Of a DNA stretch of 64,000 bases, positions 49,100 to 62,370 are shown piece by piece. The position numbers and the translations under genes are program-made. The DNA is taken from assembly GCF_030463565.1 (NCBI RefSeq), contig NC_134646.1, positions 60,095,710 through 60,159,709 on the forward strand, in the 5' to 3' direction. A model generated the notes under the pieces. That model ran no database searches and was not told the DNA's origin. It saw nothing but the letters and a program-made list of their open reading frames with translations. The stretch comes from Pelecanus crispus. Taxonomy: Eukaryota > Chordata > Aves > Pelecaniformes > Pelecanidae. Within the stretch, counting starts at the first letter, position 1; the number at the start of each line of letters is the position of its first letter.

Positions 49100-49700
49100 T
49101 GGGAGCAGGATTTGGACACCCACCTTCTGCATGGATCCTGTCTCCCATCCCTGCAGACCCACATGAGCCTATAGCCCCTCATCCATCCATGCCCCATGAA
49201 GAGGAGACCTGGGCTCTCACAGCTCGGTCATCGGGGACGTCCGCTGGCAGTGCCAACACGACACCAACACCTGGGGACACACTTTGGCTCCGGAGAGCTT
49301 TGCTGTCGGCAGTGTTCGGGAATCCCTGCCTCTCTTCTCCTCTCTGGAGGGAGGCATGCTCCAGAGAGAGGCAGGGAACACATCTGGGAAGATGCCCTGC
49401 GAGGAAATGGTGGGGACTGGTATGGGGCCGTGGCCAGGGGCAGCAACCCAGGCAAGCCCAGCGGGCAGCGAGCAGTGCCGGGAACAACAGAAGGAGCCCC
49501 CGGCTGCCAAGGGCCGTGCCGCCACCTCGCAGCAGGATGGGCGCCAGATCACAGCCACGAGCCGCTGGAAGTGGCAGCGTGTCTCCTCCGGCGCCTGCTG
49601 GGGCTGGCTGCCCGCCGTCCTCCGCATCGCCTGGCGCTCTCCACTGCACCCTCACCTCCGCCCACCCGAATCCTCTGCCCCAGGCAAGGCACGGGGACAC
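49100..49700. other. GC-rich intronic segment
   Basis: About 600 bases of GC-rich sequence with a moderate number of CpGs, inside an AT-rich intron and abutting a CR1 fragment. Frames are open on both strands over several hundred bases, including the longest in the window (49021-50112, plus). The plus-strand frame runs into antisense CR1, so it is unlikely to be a gene. It could be an intronic CpG island or alternative promoter. Confidence 0.45.
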
Positions 49701-50142
49701 ACAGAACCATTTAGGTTGGAAAATACCCTTGAGATCATCGAGTCCAACCGTTAACCTAACACTGCCAACTCCACCACTAAACCATGTCCCTGAGCACCAC
49801 GTCTACACGTTGTTTAAATACCTCCAGGGATGGGGACTCAACCACTTCCCTGGGCAGCCTGTTCCAATGCTTGATAACCTTTTCAGTGAAGAAATTTTTC
49901 CTAATATCCAATCTAAACCTTCCCTGGCGCAGCTTGAGGCCATTTCCTCTCATCCTATCGCTAACTACTTGGGAGAAGAGACCAACACCCACCTCACTAC
50001 AACCTCCTTCCAGGTAGTTGTAGAGAGCCATAAGGTCTTCCCTCAGCCTCCTCTTCTCCAGACTAAACAACGCCAGTTCCCTCAGCCGCTCCTCAAAGGA
50101 CTTGCTCTCTAGACCTTTCACCAGCTTCGTTGTTCTTTGGAC
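49701..50142 (-). mobile_element. CR1 LINE fragment (3' end)
   Basis: Reverse-oriented CR1. It starts accatttaggttggaaaata at its 3' side and extends to the agcttcgttgttctttggac segment. The minus strand encodes a well-preserved piece of ORF2 C-terminus ([40 protein letters not shown]). The terminal octamers are reduced and the 5' part is missing. Confidence 0.9.
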
Positions 50143-50635
50143 ACATCCCCCTCCTGCCTAAAAGCAGTTCTCAAACTGGATGAGGCAGAGGGTGAAATAC
50201 ACACTCCAAAAAGGCAGCATGGAAAGTCTGAGGACCTCCTCTCCACCACGTCCACCTGTGAGCATGCCTATACCAAGAACAAACAAGGCACGGAGCTCCC
50301 CCTCTATGCATCACATGCTCCAAGGAGGGATGGTCACTGGAGATGAGGCGCAGGCTGAAAAACAGGCGCCAGAAAAAGGTTCCAAAGACTGCAAGTCCTG
50401 TGCCCCAGAGATTTGCCCCTTGCCATTTCTCCCATACAACCCACCTCTCCCTTCCCCACCCCATCCTCAAGCCAGCCTGTGTGTCAATGAGAGCTTTCTC
50501 ACTGAAAGCCCCAGCAGAACACTGCTACTAAAGAAAATGTCTCCTTCAGCCTCAGTTCTGGCTCCTGACATGACAGCAGCCAGGGGAGAAGCTACTGGAA
50601 ACACTTCCCAACCTTGTTCAATGCAGAAATAAGTA

Positions 50636-50829
50636 TTTCTTTCCTCCATGAGGACAGCCAGGCAGCATAACAGGCTGCCCAGACAGGCTGTGCCATCTCC
50701 ATCCTCGGAGGTTTTCAAGAGTCAAATGGTCAAGCCCTTAGCAACCCAGTCTGATCTCATGCCTGATCCTGCTTTGAGCAGAAGACTCAGCTAGAGACCT
50801 ACAACCTGAATTATTCCGTCATTCTACAA
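50636..50829 (+). mobile_element. CR1 LINE fragment in opposite orientation
   Basis: The plus strand reads aacaggctgcccagacaggc, catctccatcctcggaggtt, and ends acctgaattattccgtcatt, the order of a CR1 3' end in forward orientation. It is the only CR1 copy here that is antisense to LIMCH1. Confidence 0.75.
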
Positions 50830-53800
50830 CCTACAAACCTCCGTTAAACCCAAACAAATAGCTATTATTGAGAGCACAGGGTTTGCCCTAAACAAGGTAG
50901 ATTTTAACTGGAAAAGCAAGAGGCACCTACCCGACAACTCTACCCGCTGCTCCAAAGCATGACTTCTTCCAAAGAAATTGTTGCAAATTTCAATTATTAA
51001 TGTTGATATTGTTATTATTTTCGGTAAAGCAATGTAACTCACCCTGCACTCTCCAAAAGCAACGGTCCAAATGGAAAAATTAAAAAAAAAAAAAAAAAAA
51101 GAAGAAATTCACTTTCATTTCAATCTCAGAGGCTTTAGAGCTATAAACAGTGATAAACTGGGGCCAATACAAAAAGTGTTAAACAGCATTACATGCACCC
51201 AGGGAAGTCAAGTCCCAGTGGCAGCCAGAGCTGGGGAAAGAGCACAACCGCACTGGCCTCTCAGAGGGTTTAAAAAGCTCCGCGAATGCACAGACACGAT
51301 GCACTTTTATCACCTCTGGGTCTAGAGTTACCTCAGAAACCTAAACACAGTGCTGTGTCATGTAGCTATCCTGCACAAGTGCAATAACTAAAACTGCCCA
51401 TAACCTATATCCAGGGGATTGAACCAGGTATAGACATAGATGTTATTTATAGAAACTCTTTCAAAGAGGAGTAAAAAAAAAAAGAGCGAGCGCTACTACT
51501 TGCTGCAGGAAAATTGAATTTTGCAATGGCATGCTGCAGAAGTTCCGTTACTGCTCACGAGACTTGACTCTTCCTACTCCCTCTGCTGAGCAATTAAATG
51601 CTAGCGACATACAGCTAAAAATACAAAATTGATTAGTAAGTAATTTATAAAAAAATTAAGACAACTTCACTAGGGAACTCTGTCATTCCCAGTATATCTA
51701 ATTCTATTTATAATACCAATATTCACAGGTATATGATACATTTAAGAAAATTCTTGTACTGATACAGCTGATAAAATGTCTCTTCTACCACAGACTACCA
51801 TCATTCACTTTTCATAAATATTTTGTGATCAAATGATGATGTTATCACTGAACACGAAAAAAGCATACAAGCATTTCATTGTACCCAAGAGGATCATATT
51901 TTGACACAGACACGGAAAAACTGAACAACCCGGTGAGTGACATTTCTGAGGTGTTTCAGAGGAGCTCTCATGCTTTGGGATGAAGGACGGGACCCACATA
52001 GCCTCTCGGCACCATCCTGCTGCAGCCACATGCATTCGTGTGGGCAGAGGTGTCTTTCTGCAGGACCACAGAGCCTCTCCATGTGCTGGCTCTGCTGCAG
52101 GTGCCTACAAGGGAAGGTCACACAGCACCTGCTGGTCCACCGCCACAGGCAATGAAGCCTTCAAGGGAAGTAGGGAAAAACCTTGCTGTGTAGGGGCTGT
52201 GGTTATCTCTGTCCCCAGATCCAGGCTGGTGTGAAGACTCTGTCTCGTTAACTCCTGAAAACTGAAGAATGCTGTCTACTTGCATTGGTGTTTTTATTAC
52301 CCCATGCGTCTAGCTACCCAGGACTTAAAGTGAACTTCCCCATTTGGGATTTAGAAGCCTTAGTCCATGATGGAAAGTTAAATATTGTGATTGCAGTTGC
52401 AGTTATGAGCACATCAGTAACAGAGGACAAAGCAAGACCTCATTTCTGCTAACCAAGGTATCCATTTAACGAAGACACAAGTGCAGCTGACTATATAGTG
52501 TTATCAAACACCTATTAGGCACGAAAATAAATTAGTTCAGTTTGTGGCAGACAGGATTTTTATCTCATAAACTAGGATATCAGTCCAAGTATGTCTTTAA
52601 TTAGGACCATACAAGCCAGAACTAGCCACATTGCCTATTTCTGTGTTCTGCTGTGGCAGAACCTTAGAGCCCTACCAAACCCTAAAAATACAATAACTAG
52701 GAACTCCTAAAACACAGAACATCACAACTACTACAAGAATTCAAACTCCAAAGGAAGTTACAGTAGAAGTTTATTGACCCTTCTGGTAAATTAAATCAAA
52801 ATGTAGGCCAGTTAACACTACTTGTACACAAAATCACGTGAAATATCGTGACTGTATTTTCTATGAAAACGTGACAAAACAAGCTGTCTGGAACCAGCAA
52901 GAATGCAGAGATATCGGGAAGAATCAGGTTAGAACTAGAGTTTAAATTCTGTAAAATCACTCAAGAATGAAATTGGTTGCAGCATCAATAGCCACATGTA
53001 GAAATTGCCTGACACATCTTTCAAACTTCCATGACTGAAATTGTACACGTATCATTGACTTTAAAATTTTCATACAATGATTTCCTCATCAAAGCTAGCG
53101 TTTTCTGTTGTTGTGAGTGGTAATGGTGGCATGACCTTGGGCTGCCACAGCTAAGTGCCTTGCATGCTATGCCAGCATAGTACTACAGCCAGAACACTGT
53201 TCTGACACGTTAAGTCATCTGCCTCATCTGGCAGCTATATAATGCTATACTCGAGCCAGCTATTACAACCAAATATCAGGGTGGATCAGTAACTGTCAGA
53301 GAAACCTTGGAAGTGTTGCAAGAAATAGTGTTAAGTATTCCTGCTAGTCATTTTTCTAGAGTTATTACTGCTCATTTGGGATGTAAAATAAGCTCCCGTC
53401 ACTCACAGACACTGAAAAGTGCATGGGTGTCTGGAGGATGGGAGACACGGACACTAGATTTGTAACCACATCCCGAGCAGAGTTCCCTTCTAGCTGCTTT
53501 GAAGCTTTGCTGCTCTCACTTCTCACCCTAAGCCTTTTTCCCTTCAGGTAGTCTAGCCCCTCCTTCCATGTGTGGTTCAAGGCAAGGCTGTCAATCTGGA
53601 ACAGACGTCCTTACTCTACAAGTGTTTCTTGTAATAAATCAAAGAACAAAGACTTGTCCTACCAGATATGTACAAATCAGAAGTTTAACCCTGCTCTCCT
53701 GTAGCTTGGCCAACAACCCTCAACCACAAGAAAGCTTACACTTTAATCTCAGTTCAATCAGTGGGTTTTTGAAGATGAAGGAAAGTGTTACTTGGATTTA

Positions 53801-56062
53801 GAAAAAAAGTTTATTTTGTGCCAAGCATGCAGTGAGTAGAAATGGACAAGTTTAAGCTAGCTAGTGAAAAATTAAAACAAAGCCAAAATCTCTCCCCACC
53901 GTCACCACCTCGCCCTGATCTTTTTAAAGTTGCTGTCTGTATTTTTTTTTTGTTGGCTGATCAGAGCAAAGGTATAATTAGAGCTATAACAAGCCAATAA
54001 TTTCTAAATGCTCAAAGATTGGTTAAAATAAAGTGATGTTACTCACTGACAAATTAATCCCCCTATATTGAAATCTGCACAAATATTGTTTTAAAACAAA
54101 ACATTTACTTTGCCAACTTCTGATTCAAAGAGCTAGAGGATACAACTTCTCAGCATTTGTAATGTGCTCAACTGTTCTGTATAATGGAAAGAAAACACGA
54201 CCTAATGGCTGACTGGTAGGACTGCGGTGAGGAGACGATTCTCACATTATTGCTGGCATTGCCACTGACTGATCAGTCAGTCTTTGGGCCTTTGCCCCAG
54301 TTTTTCCAGCTTCAATAAGAAAGGTGTGCTTTACCTACCACCTCTCTTAGCAGCACATCGCTCCACAAACACCAGTGGGATATTTTGGTCTTGCTTATAG
54401 GCCAAATTTATCCCTTCTAGTCTTAAATCACAGGCAAAATTTCATAAACGACTTGGAGCAAAGGTAAGTCTCTTGTAAAATCTGCCCTCAAAAATCTAAG
54501 CACTCTACCTATACACTACAGACACAAGTATATTTCCTTGATAGTATTTTTCTTTATCATCCTTCCTACCTGCTGCAGCTTTTTGCATTTCATTTCATAG
54601 TAGATTTAGGCAGGAGTTACATATGTTTCCCAATCAGTCTCTGATGTCCAATTGTTATTCGATTCACCTATAGATGGGGTTCTTCTCTATCAAAAAGACA
54701 ACCGACACTGAGGTCTCACCCATATGAAATCATCCCTGCACTTCTCTAGCTCCCCCAAAACCTCAATCATATTAGCGTTTTAAGCGGGGCAACTTGACTA
54801 AACTGTTTTCCAAACTTCAGGCCAACAGAGCTGCTGAAGTACAGCTGCACAGCATCTTCCCGTATTGCAGACAACGCCTGAGGCCAGCCGGACAGATTTA
54901 GAGCAGGGCTACAGAGCTTCAAAGGGAAGCCTGCCAGGCAGAGAGAAGACAGGACTAGTCCATTTGACAACTGAACTGAAACAGCAGGGCAGCAGCCGTA
55001 AGAGGGACAGAGGAGGAGGAAGGGGTACACAAAGAACAGGAGAATCAGAAGGGGAGGACAGGAGGGCCAAAGGTAATGTATATATGAAAAGGAATATATA
55101 CTTCACAAAAGAGACTCAGGGCAGAAAATGAATGAATAAAATACAAACCCAAAACAAATCTCAGAGCAACTAGAGGGAAAAAAACCCTAGAAACAGCATC
55201 ACTTAACAGGCAGAGGAACTAGTGCCTGTGAATCTTATTCAAAGCCTGGGAAGAACATAGCTAACAAGAACTGTATCAATAAAGGAAAGTATACAAATAA
55301 AGGCAGTGAAAGCAAGTTCAGAAAAGGCTTTGAAAACTTGCTCAATTTGTAAAAGTTTTCTCAAGGCAAAAGAAACAGAGTTTTTTCTTCTGCTCCAGAC
55401 AGCTCTGCTTCTTCATCTCAGCTGCTTTTCTATCCCTGTTTCTGTCATCTTCTCCTCCTCTCCTAAAAATTCAGTAGGGTTAAGCATCAGACAAAAACTA
55501 TAGCCCTGGTTTCTCCTCATGGCAGATGATACAGTGGCAGCTTCACAAGGCTTGCTTTCTTCCAAGAATGTGTAGCTTGGAAGCCCCGTCCTGCTGGGGC
55601 AAAAAGCAAACCCCTTCTTCCCTTCTGGAGGGCTCACAGTGACAGCTAGAGTTATTCAGCATCCTACCCAGCCACACTTATGAGGAGCGGGACAAGCCCA
55701 GAGGCTCTTTTCTTTCCTAATTTGGATTCCCAACCTTCCTAGGAGGTGTTATACCTTCAGAGAGGAGTTTAGTGTTTCAGGCTCTGCAGATGCAGGCTGA
55801 CATCACTGTGTTAGTTGTCCAGAAACTGAAGTAAAATAGGTACAGGGAGAAGGCTGACTGAAGTGAGTCTAGCGTAGCTGCCTAATTCTCAGAGATAAGA
55901 CCCCAGACTGATCACATCCATATCAGGCTGCCCATAGCAGTGCTGGTCTGTGCCCCAACACACACAGTGAAGAAGCGAAGCGTCAATGTCATGCCCCATC
56001 TCTGTAATGTGGCATCTAAGCCCTTCCCATCCATGAACCAGGGCCCTCCTGTATGCTCAATA

Positions 56063-56175
56063 GAGTCACAGAATCATAGAATTGTTTAGGTTGGAAAAGA
56101 CCTTTAAGATCATCCAGTCCAACTATTAACCTAACATTACCAAGTCCACCACTAAACCAGTTAAGGGTAGAGTAG
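56063..56175 (-). mobile_element. CR1 LINE fragment, very short
   Basis: About 113 bases with the CR1 3' terminus (cacagaatcatagaattg, then tttaggttggaaaagacc). It stops abruptly after ccagttaagggtagag. It lies 54 bases from the next CR1 copy, so it may be the displaced end of a rearranged or nested insertion. Confidence 0.85.
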
Positions 56176-56228
56176 CAACCCCACCCCTCGCTTGGTGGCT
56201 GGATCATTTATAATGAAAGCAAAAACTA

Positions 56229-56945
56229 GGAATCATTAAGATTGGAAAGGATCTCTAAGATCATCAGTCCAACCATCAACCCAACACCACCATGTCCACT
56301 AAACTGCGTCCCAAAGTGTCACGTCTACCCGTTTTTTTAACTCTTCCAGAGATGGTGACTCCACCACCTCTCTGGGCAGCCTGTTCCAATGCTTGACTAC
56401 CCTTTCTGTAAAGAAATTTTTCCTAATATCCAACCTAAACCTCCCCTGGTGCAGCTTGAGCCCATTTCCTCTTGTCCTATTGTTATCTACTTGGGAGAAG
56501 AGACCAACACCCACCTCACTCAACCTCCTTTCAGGGAGTTGTAGAAAGCAATAAGGTCTCCCCTCAGCCTCCTCTTCTCTAAGCTAAACAACCCCAGTTC
56601 CCTCAGCCGCTCCTCATAAGGCCTGTGCTCCAGACCCTTCACCAGCTTCGTTGCCCTTCTCTGGACACGCTCCAGCACCTCAATGTCTTTCTTGTACTGA
56701 GGGGCCCAAAACTGGACACAGTATTCAAGGTGCAGCCTCACCAGTGCCGAGTACAGGGGCACAATCACCTCCCTGCTCCTGCTGGCCACACTATTCCTGA
56801 TACAAGCCAGAATGCTGTTGGCTGCCTTGGCCACCTGGGCACACTGCTGGCTCATGTTCAGCCGGCTGTCAACCAGCACCCCCAGGTCCTTTTTGGCCAG
56901 GCAGCTTTCCAGCCACTCTTCCCCAAGCCTATAGCTAAATTACTG
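56229..56945 (-). mobile_element. CR1 LINE fragment, longest copy
   Basis: About 717 bases in reverse orientation. The minus strand encodes ORF2 C-terminal blocks in two overlapping frames: [54 protein letters not shown], then [19 protein letters not shown] and [19 protein letters not shown]. The switch at about 56520 shows a frameshift. It is 5'-truncated, and its 3' end has lost the clean octamers. Confidence 0.92.
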
Positions 56946-57223
56946 CCCATGTCTTAGTCTAAGGCATGGAGACCTGGAAAATTAAAACACAGCACTTGGG
57001 TAAAGAGAAGCAAACATCTAGAAGGAACAGAACCTGTAATCTTATCTTAGTCTGGCAAACTCCCTTCCAGCCACAGGCAGGTCTCCCTCTCTTTCCCCCA
57101 TCACCCTCAGTGCATTCCACTTGTTTCCCCATGTAAGATCCCTCTCAAAGCAGTCTTCTCTCCTTGCTCTGCCCTTGACATGCTTGACACACATGCCTTT
57201 GCTTGAAGCTGAAGCGCCAGGAG

Positions 57224-57262
57224 TAATTACAATGATTTGCACTACCCAGTCACATTACTGAT
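57224..57262. repeat. 39-bp intronic segment, member A of a related pair
   Basis: Aligns without gaps to 58554-58592 at 27 of 39 positions, sharing taattac, gcac and ctgat blocks. Eleven of the twelve differences are transitions. It does not belong to the CR1 or LTR families described here. Confidence 0.55.
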
Positions 57263-58553
57263 GAAACTGTGAAGCTAGCGATATAAAATCCTTGGTTAGA
57301 GCAGAGAAACTCTGTCAATAGCACCATTTGGGTGCACACTCGTTCTCTCTAGAAGGCTTCATCATTAAGTGCACTGAAGCCTACAAACCGGGAGGTATTC
57401 TGCAAATGTCAGTCACAAGGAATCTGAGAATTCAGATGCAGCTGCCTCCTTTGCCAATATCACCACGAGGGCTAAGACACTGGAAGCAGAAACCAGACAC
57501 AGAAAAATCTGCGTTCAGCTGGTCACATCATCCTCAAAGCTGCAGAAAGGGAAGGATGAGAGGGCATCAAACAGGTACAAACACCCCCAAGCTCTAACAG
57601 TGGTTTCTGTTGCTGAATTTCTTCTCAACTCTTCCACAGCTATACTGGTCTGGAAATCCTAAAAAAGGAGACAGTAACACTTTCATTTGGCTACTTTTCT
57701 GATTGCCATTGTGCTTCTAACCTGCAGCAAGCTGAGGCTCTTCTCTGTCCTCCAAATATTCCCATTACCAGCTCTCCTGTATCAGACACAATGCTTACGT
57801 GGCTTTTCCCTTACAGCCAATTCATTCTGACAGAAGCAGCCTCTGCTCTGCCATCCCTGCCTGCTTTCCTGCAAATCATTCACTTTTAACTCGGTACCAG
57901 TTCCCTCTGACAGGATCAAGTCTGTGCTCACAGCCCATCCCAGCTCCCATGCTTGCTGCAGGCTCTATGGCCTGGTTGTCCATGGCCAGAGACTGGCATG
58001 AAGCAGGGGAGTAAGATAAGACACAAGCCCTTTGGCATGAATGAACCATTACTCCCTGGGACACATCCCTGCCCGGTCCCTGTTATCCATCTGGCCAATG
58101 TTTGGATGAAATCTGAGATGAAAGCAAAAAATTACCATACTCCAACTCTCACCACATCTCTGATTCTTTTTGTTGTTACACAGAAAAGAACGGTGAGAAT
58201 TCTCTCTCCTGCCACTTGTTTGCAACCTTTTTACATGCTTTATTTGCAGTCCGGTCCTTATTTCTTGTTTTGTTTTTACTATCTACTTTTATTACAGTTT
58301 CGTAGCATCTAGATTCCTGCTGTGATATGCTCTAGTTTTATTCCTGCCTTTTTCTCTGGGGAAGAGGGGGAGAGAAAGATGAAAAGGTAAAATTAATTTG
58401 TTTCTTTGATAAGGCAGTTAAGAAGCATGTTGGCCCCTCTGAGCATTTCAATAGCTTATTCCCTTTTCTAATATTTCTGAGGGGAATGAAAGCTGAATGC
58501 TCAAAACTGCCAGCACAGCCACATCCTCCTCTTTGAAAATTGAAAACTGAGAC

Positions 58554-58592
58554 TAATTACGATGGCTCGCACAGTCCAATTATGTTGCTGAT
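58554..58592. repeat. 39-bp intronic segment, member B of a related pair
   Basis: Partner of 57224-57262. It lies 363 bases from the LIMCH1 exon at 58955 in sequence that includes TAATTA, CCAATTAT and CTGATCTAATCAG motifs. An old repeat or a duplicated regulatory element are both possible. Confidence 0.55.
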
Positions 58593-58954
58593 CTAATCAG
58601 CTAACATCAGGAGAAGCGCTGAATAAATCTGCACAATAGCTGGGAGACAGAGTCGATTTCTCCCTGGCCCAGCACATTTAAAGCATGCTTATCGGCTGCA
58701 TGACATCCAAAAAAAAAGAGAGGCTGGCTGCAAAAAGTTTTTTGAATCTTCCCTTCCTATTTCTCTACCCACGTCCCAAAGAAAGAAGCCTTTAATTTAC
58801 AAAAGGATTTGAGCTTTCTTTTAACTGGTCCAGGCACACCCTCTTGAAATAAAGCAAACATAAGCACTCGGGTTTCATTAGTTAGTGATTAAATACATTA
58901 TGAGGCAGAAAATTGGCAGAGAAAGCAAGGCTGGTTTGTTCATGTTGGTCTTAC

Positions 58955-59176
58955 TGTTGGCTCTTTGTGCACACTCTGAGTGGCAGGCCTCTGTAAACTG
59001 AGCTCAACACTTGTGGGGTCCTTCTTCAACTCTACTGAGGGCCTGTTCCCTCTGGCTACTCCGTCAGATGTCAGAGATCTGCTTGGCGAAGGAGTAAATA
59101 TTACTGTTGTACACTCTTTATCCTTCTCTTCCATGCCGTTGAAATTTTCTCCATTCATGCTGACTTTTCCATCTAC
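58955..59176 (-). CDS. LIMCH1: LIMCH1 exon, Ser-rich linker
   Basis: A 222-base exon (74 codons, phase 0 to 0). It encodes VDGKVSMNGENFNGMEEKDK, then TPSPSRSLTSDGVARGNRPS, and ends SLQRPATQSVHKEPT. VDGKVSxNGE and SDGVARG match LIMCH1 features that I recall. The donor is ACA|GTAAGA (58949-58954) and the acceptor AG is at 59177-59178. Probably disordered and phosphorylated in the cell. Confidence 0.92.
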
Positions 59177-61754
59177 CTGTAGAATACAGATAAATAAATA
59201 TGCTGAGGCAATTAGTGTTCAAAGGAATTTAGGAAATCAGGACTTCAACATGATATTACAATTGTTAACACAGTCTGTGCCATCACTGAAGGACAGAGCC
59301 AAGCACGCATTTCATTCAACAGGCCAAGATAGAAGAAAACCCTATTCCAGGGGGAGTCATAAACAAAATACAGACAGAAGGTAATAATTTTTCTGGATTC
59401 CCTGGTTTCCCACATTTTTTTCTCTCAGTAACATACAGATACCCTTTGTGTGCATCACAGATCAATGGATTTTAAAAGAACAACGAAGATTTATGTTAAA
59501 TTTAGACCAAAACTGCTGGGTTTTGTATTGCCTCATGCAAGACACAAGCAGGTTCTCCAGGACTAATTATACTGATGAACTGCTATGTACCCTGACAACC
59601 TCACCACAGTATTAGTATTCTGCGCTTCGTGAAGCACTGCCATGTGAACTTTGAAGGGTCAGGAGCAGCAGAGTTCATCCACTTGTTTTACTCTTCGTAA
59701 CAGGGAACCAAGGAACCAACAAATAAACCTGGGCATTCCACCTTCTCCATGAGGCGATAAAATAAACAGCTGCTTTCCCAGAAAATGATTTTATGAAGTC
59801 TCCATGAAAAGGAGAGCACAGAAACAGTTTAACTACTTTGTTCTCAGGGTCAAGCTAGCTCCTTGGTGGGCACATATTCCCACTAAGGAACCCTTAAAAA
59901 AGGAAGAAAACACAAAATAATCTCTAGCTTCTTCCTTTGCACTGATACAGCTTCCTCTCGGGACTTTAATACTTCGTAATTATGTTCTGAATGGAGGTGG
60001 CATGTAAAGACTTCTTCCTTTAATTTGGAGAGCTGTTTGTAGAAGCCGTGGTATACCTGAAAAAAGTCTTACTACAAAGAACTCACAAGCTATTCACCAT
60101 AAGAGGGCCCAGCTGGAGAGAGACCAGGAGAGGACCAGGTATCAGTAACACAATATTGTTCCTGCCTAGCTACAGCACAGATGTTTATAGGCTTGTCAGC
60201 AGGGGTGAGTTTTAAATAGATTTGAAGCAGGGCTTTACTACTCTGCGCACAGAGATCCTTCCTTGCAAAACAGTCATCACGGGAGACAACGCAAAGGTGA
60301 GGGAGTAAATACAGACAGGCTCTTCTCTGCTAGTCATTGGACTTTGGGGAAATAATAGCATAGATCAGTGATTTCTTAGAGAAACTATCTGGGATATATA
60401 TGGTGATTAGTCATTTCAGGTTTCTCCACGGGTACTGCATAAACAAAAAACACATGTAAAAACAAGCTCAGAGGTAAGCCATTCCATGGGAACTTTTCAC
60501 TTATTTCACTGTTACTGAAAACTGATGCAACAAGTGTCAAAACTGCTTTATCAAACTGAAATACAGTTTAAGAAAACAAAGTTCTTCCCATCTCATGCTC
60601 CCTGGCCCACTCCTTATTTCACCATTTATGTATCTTCAGTACTTTACTTCTTGAGTAAACAGCTTGGATACCTCAAGAGCGGCACTCCAACTTAGTATAT
60701 GTCATCAGTGCTAAGTTGAGGGCAAACTCCTCCCATTGACTTCTTGTGTACACGCATCCAGAGATCTGTTCTCTGTCTGAGGGTGATTAACTAAGGGACC
60801 ATCTCCGAGGTGCTGGGCATCTTCAGCTCTTACGGACGTGCAGGGAGGTGAAGGCAGTTAGCACCTCACACAATCAGCTCCCAGGCAGAGGAGAAACAGC
60901 CTGGCTCCGCAAGTGGCTGCACCCCTTCTGACTGCTTTTCAGATGAAAAGGTTCCCTCCCTTTCCTCACTGCTATTATCCACTCAACACAGTACCACTCT
61001 TAGGGTTTATTTCCAAATGCAAGTGTGAGCAGATGCTGAGCCCCAGGTCTTCCAGGACTGTGTGCTGGATTATCTACTAGAGAGGCAGGTCATGAAAGAT
61101 CTCAGAAATAAAAAAGCCAGGAAAACACTGGCAGGCCGCACCATACATTTTAGTGTCTCTGTTTAGACTAAGACGTTTCTCTATTTATATTAGGGAGGAA
61201 AACCAAATGTTTGAATGATCAGGACAGATGCCCTGGCTGCAGAGTTAAACAAACATACTCCTTTCCTCCTGATCTGGAGCAAGTCAACACATTGTCACCA
61301 GAGACAAGAATCATCGACAGACTAGTGTTTCAAGGGAAAATAATGCTACAGCTACATGTGCTAGGGAATGATTCCTACTGAGACAAATCACATTCTTCCA
61401 CATCAAGCAAACAAGATCTAGACAGACTTTCAGTGGTGGTTGGTGGGGGGTAGAAGCATCTATGGGTTAGTTTCACCCCACGTGAACTATATATGCATTA
61501 ACATGAAGGTGATACACACATATATCTTGGTCCTCTGAGGAAAAAAGTGGCATGGATCAGAAAAAACCCAAAGACACATGATTCACTGATGACTAAAAGG
61601 TAAACTCTAGGGGAATACCAACTGAGGTATAGGAGAAATAGGAACCAACAGTTTCACATTTCAACTAGGAAATGTGGTGGGGGGGTTTCCACAAGAGCTG
61701 GGACAGACTTCAAGAAATTACAGACATCACAACATGCTTTTTCACTATCTGTAC

Positions 61755-62370
61755 CATAGAATCATAGCATCATAGAATCACAGAATCCTAGAATGCTTTG
61801 GGTTGGAAGGGACCTTTAGAGGTCATCTAGCCCAACCCCCCTGCAGTGAGCAGGGACAGCTTTAACCAGATCAGGTTGCTCACAGCCCCACCCAACCTGA
61901 CCTGGAATGTTGCCAGGGATGGGGCCTCTACCACCTCTCTGGGCAACCTGTTCCAGTGCTTCACCACCCTCATTGTAAAAAATTTCTTTCTTATGTCTAG
62001 TCTAAATCTATTCTTCTTTAGTTTAAATCCATTATTCCTTGTCCTGTCACAACAGGCCTTGCTAAAAAGATTGTCCCCATCCTTCCTGTAGGCCCCCTTT
62101 AAGTACTGAAAGGTCGCAATAAGGTCTCCCCGCAGCCTTCTCTTCTCCAGGCTGAACAACCCCAACTCTCTCAGCCTGGCCTCATAGGAGAGGTGCTCCA
62201 GCCCTCGGATCATTTTGGTGGCCCTCTTCTGGACCCGCTCCAACAGGTCCATGTCCTTCTTGTGCTGAGGGCCCCAGAGCTGGACGCAGTGCTCCAGGTG
62301 AGGTCTCACCAGAGCAGAGCAGAGGGGCAGAATCACCTCCCTCGACCTGCTGGCCACGCTTCTTTTGATG
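61755..62370 (-). mobile_element. CR1 LINE fragment, distinct subfamily
   Basis: Starts with a cluster of octamer variants (catagaatcatagcatcata) and tttgggttggaagggacctt. The minus strand encodes [40 protein letters not shown] and a terminal [20 protein letters not shown]. Residue and base differences from the other copies indicate another CR1 subfamily. It is 5'-truncated at the 23-bp duplication described separately. Confidence 0.92.

Larger units (their letters stand above)
48181..58954 (-). other. LIMCH1: Large LIMCH1 intron
   Basis: A 10.8-kb intron holding four CR1 fragments (49701-50142, 50636-50829, 56063-56175, 56229-56945), a GC-rich segment (about 49100-49700), an A-run near 51083-51100 and a pair of related 39-bp segments (57224 and 58554). 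Remaining sequence is AT-rich. No additional exon is convincing. The minus-strand frame at 53365-53580 is open but lacks phase-compatible splice sites. Confidence 0.7.

Noticed and set aside
49021..50112. 363-codon plus-strand open frame as a gene
   Set aside because: Its 3' third is antisense CR1, its 5' part is low-complexity GC-rich sequence without a known domain, and it lies inside a LIMCH1 intron. I read it as a chance open frame.
53365..53580. Minus-strand open frame (DYLKGKRLRVRSE, VVTNLVSVSPILQ) as an extra LIMCH1 exon
   Set aside because: The possible acceptor gives a phase that joins neither neighbouring exon, and I do not recognise the sequence. It could still belong to an unknown isoform.
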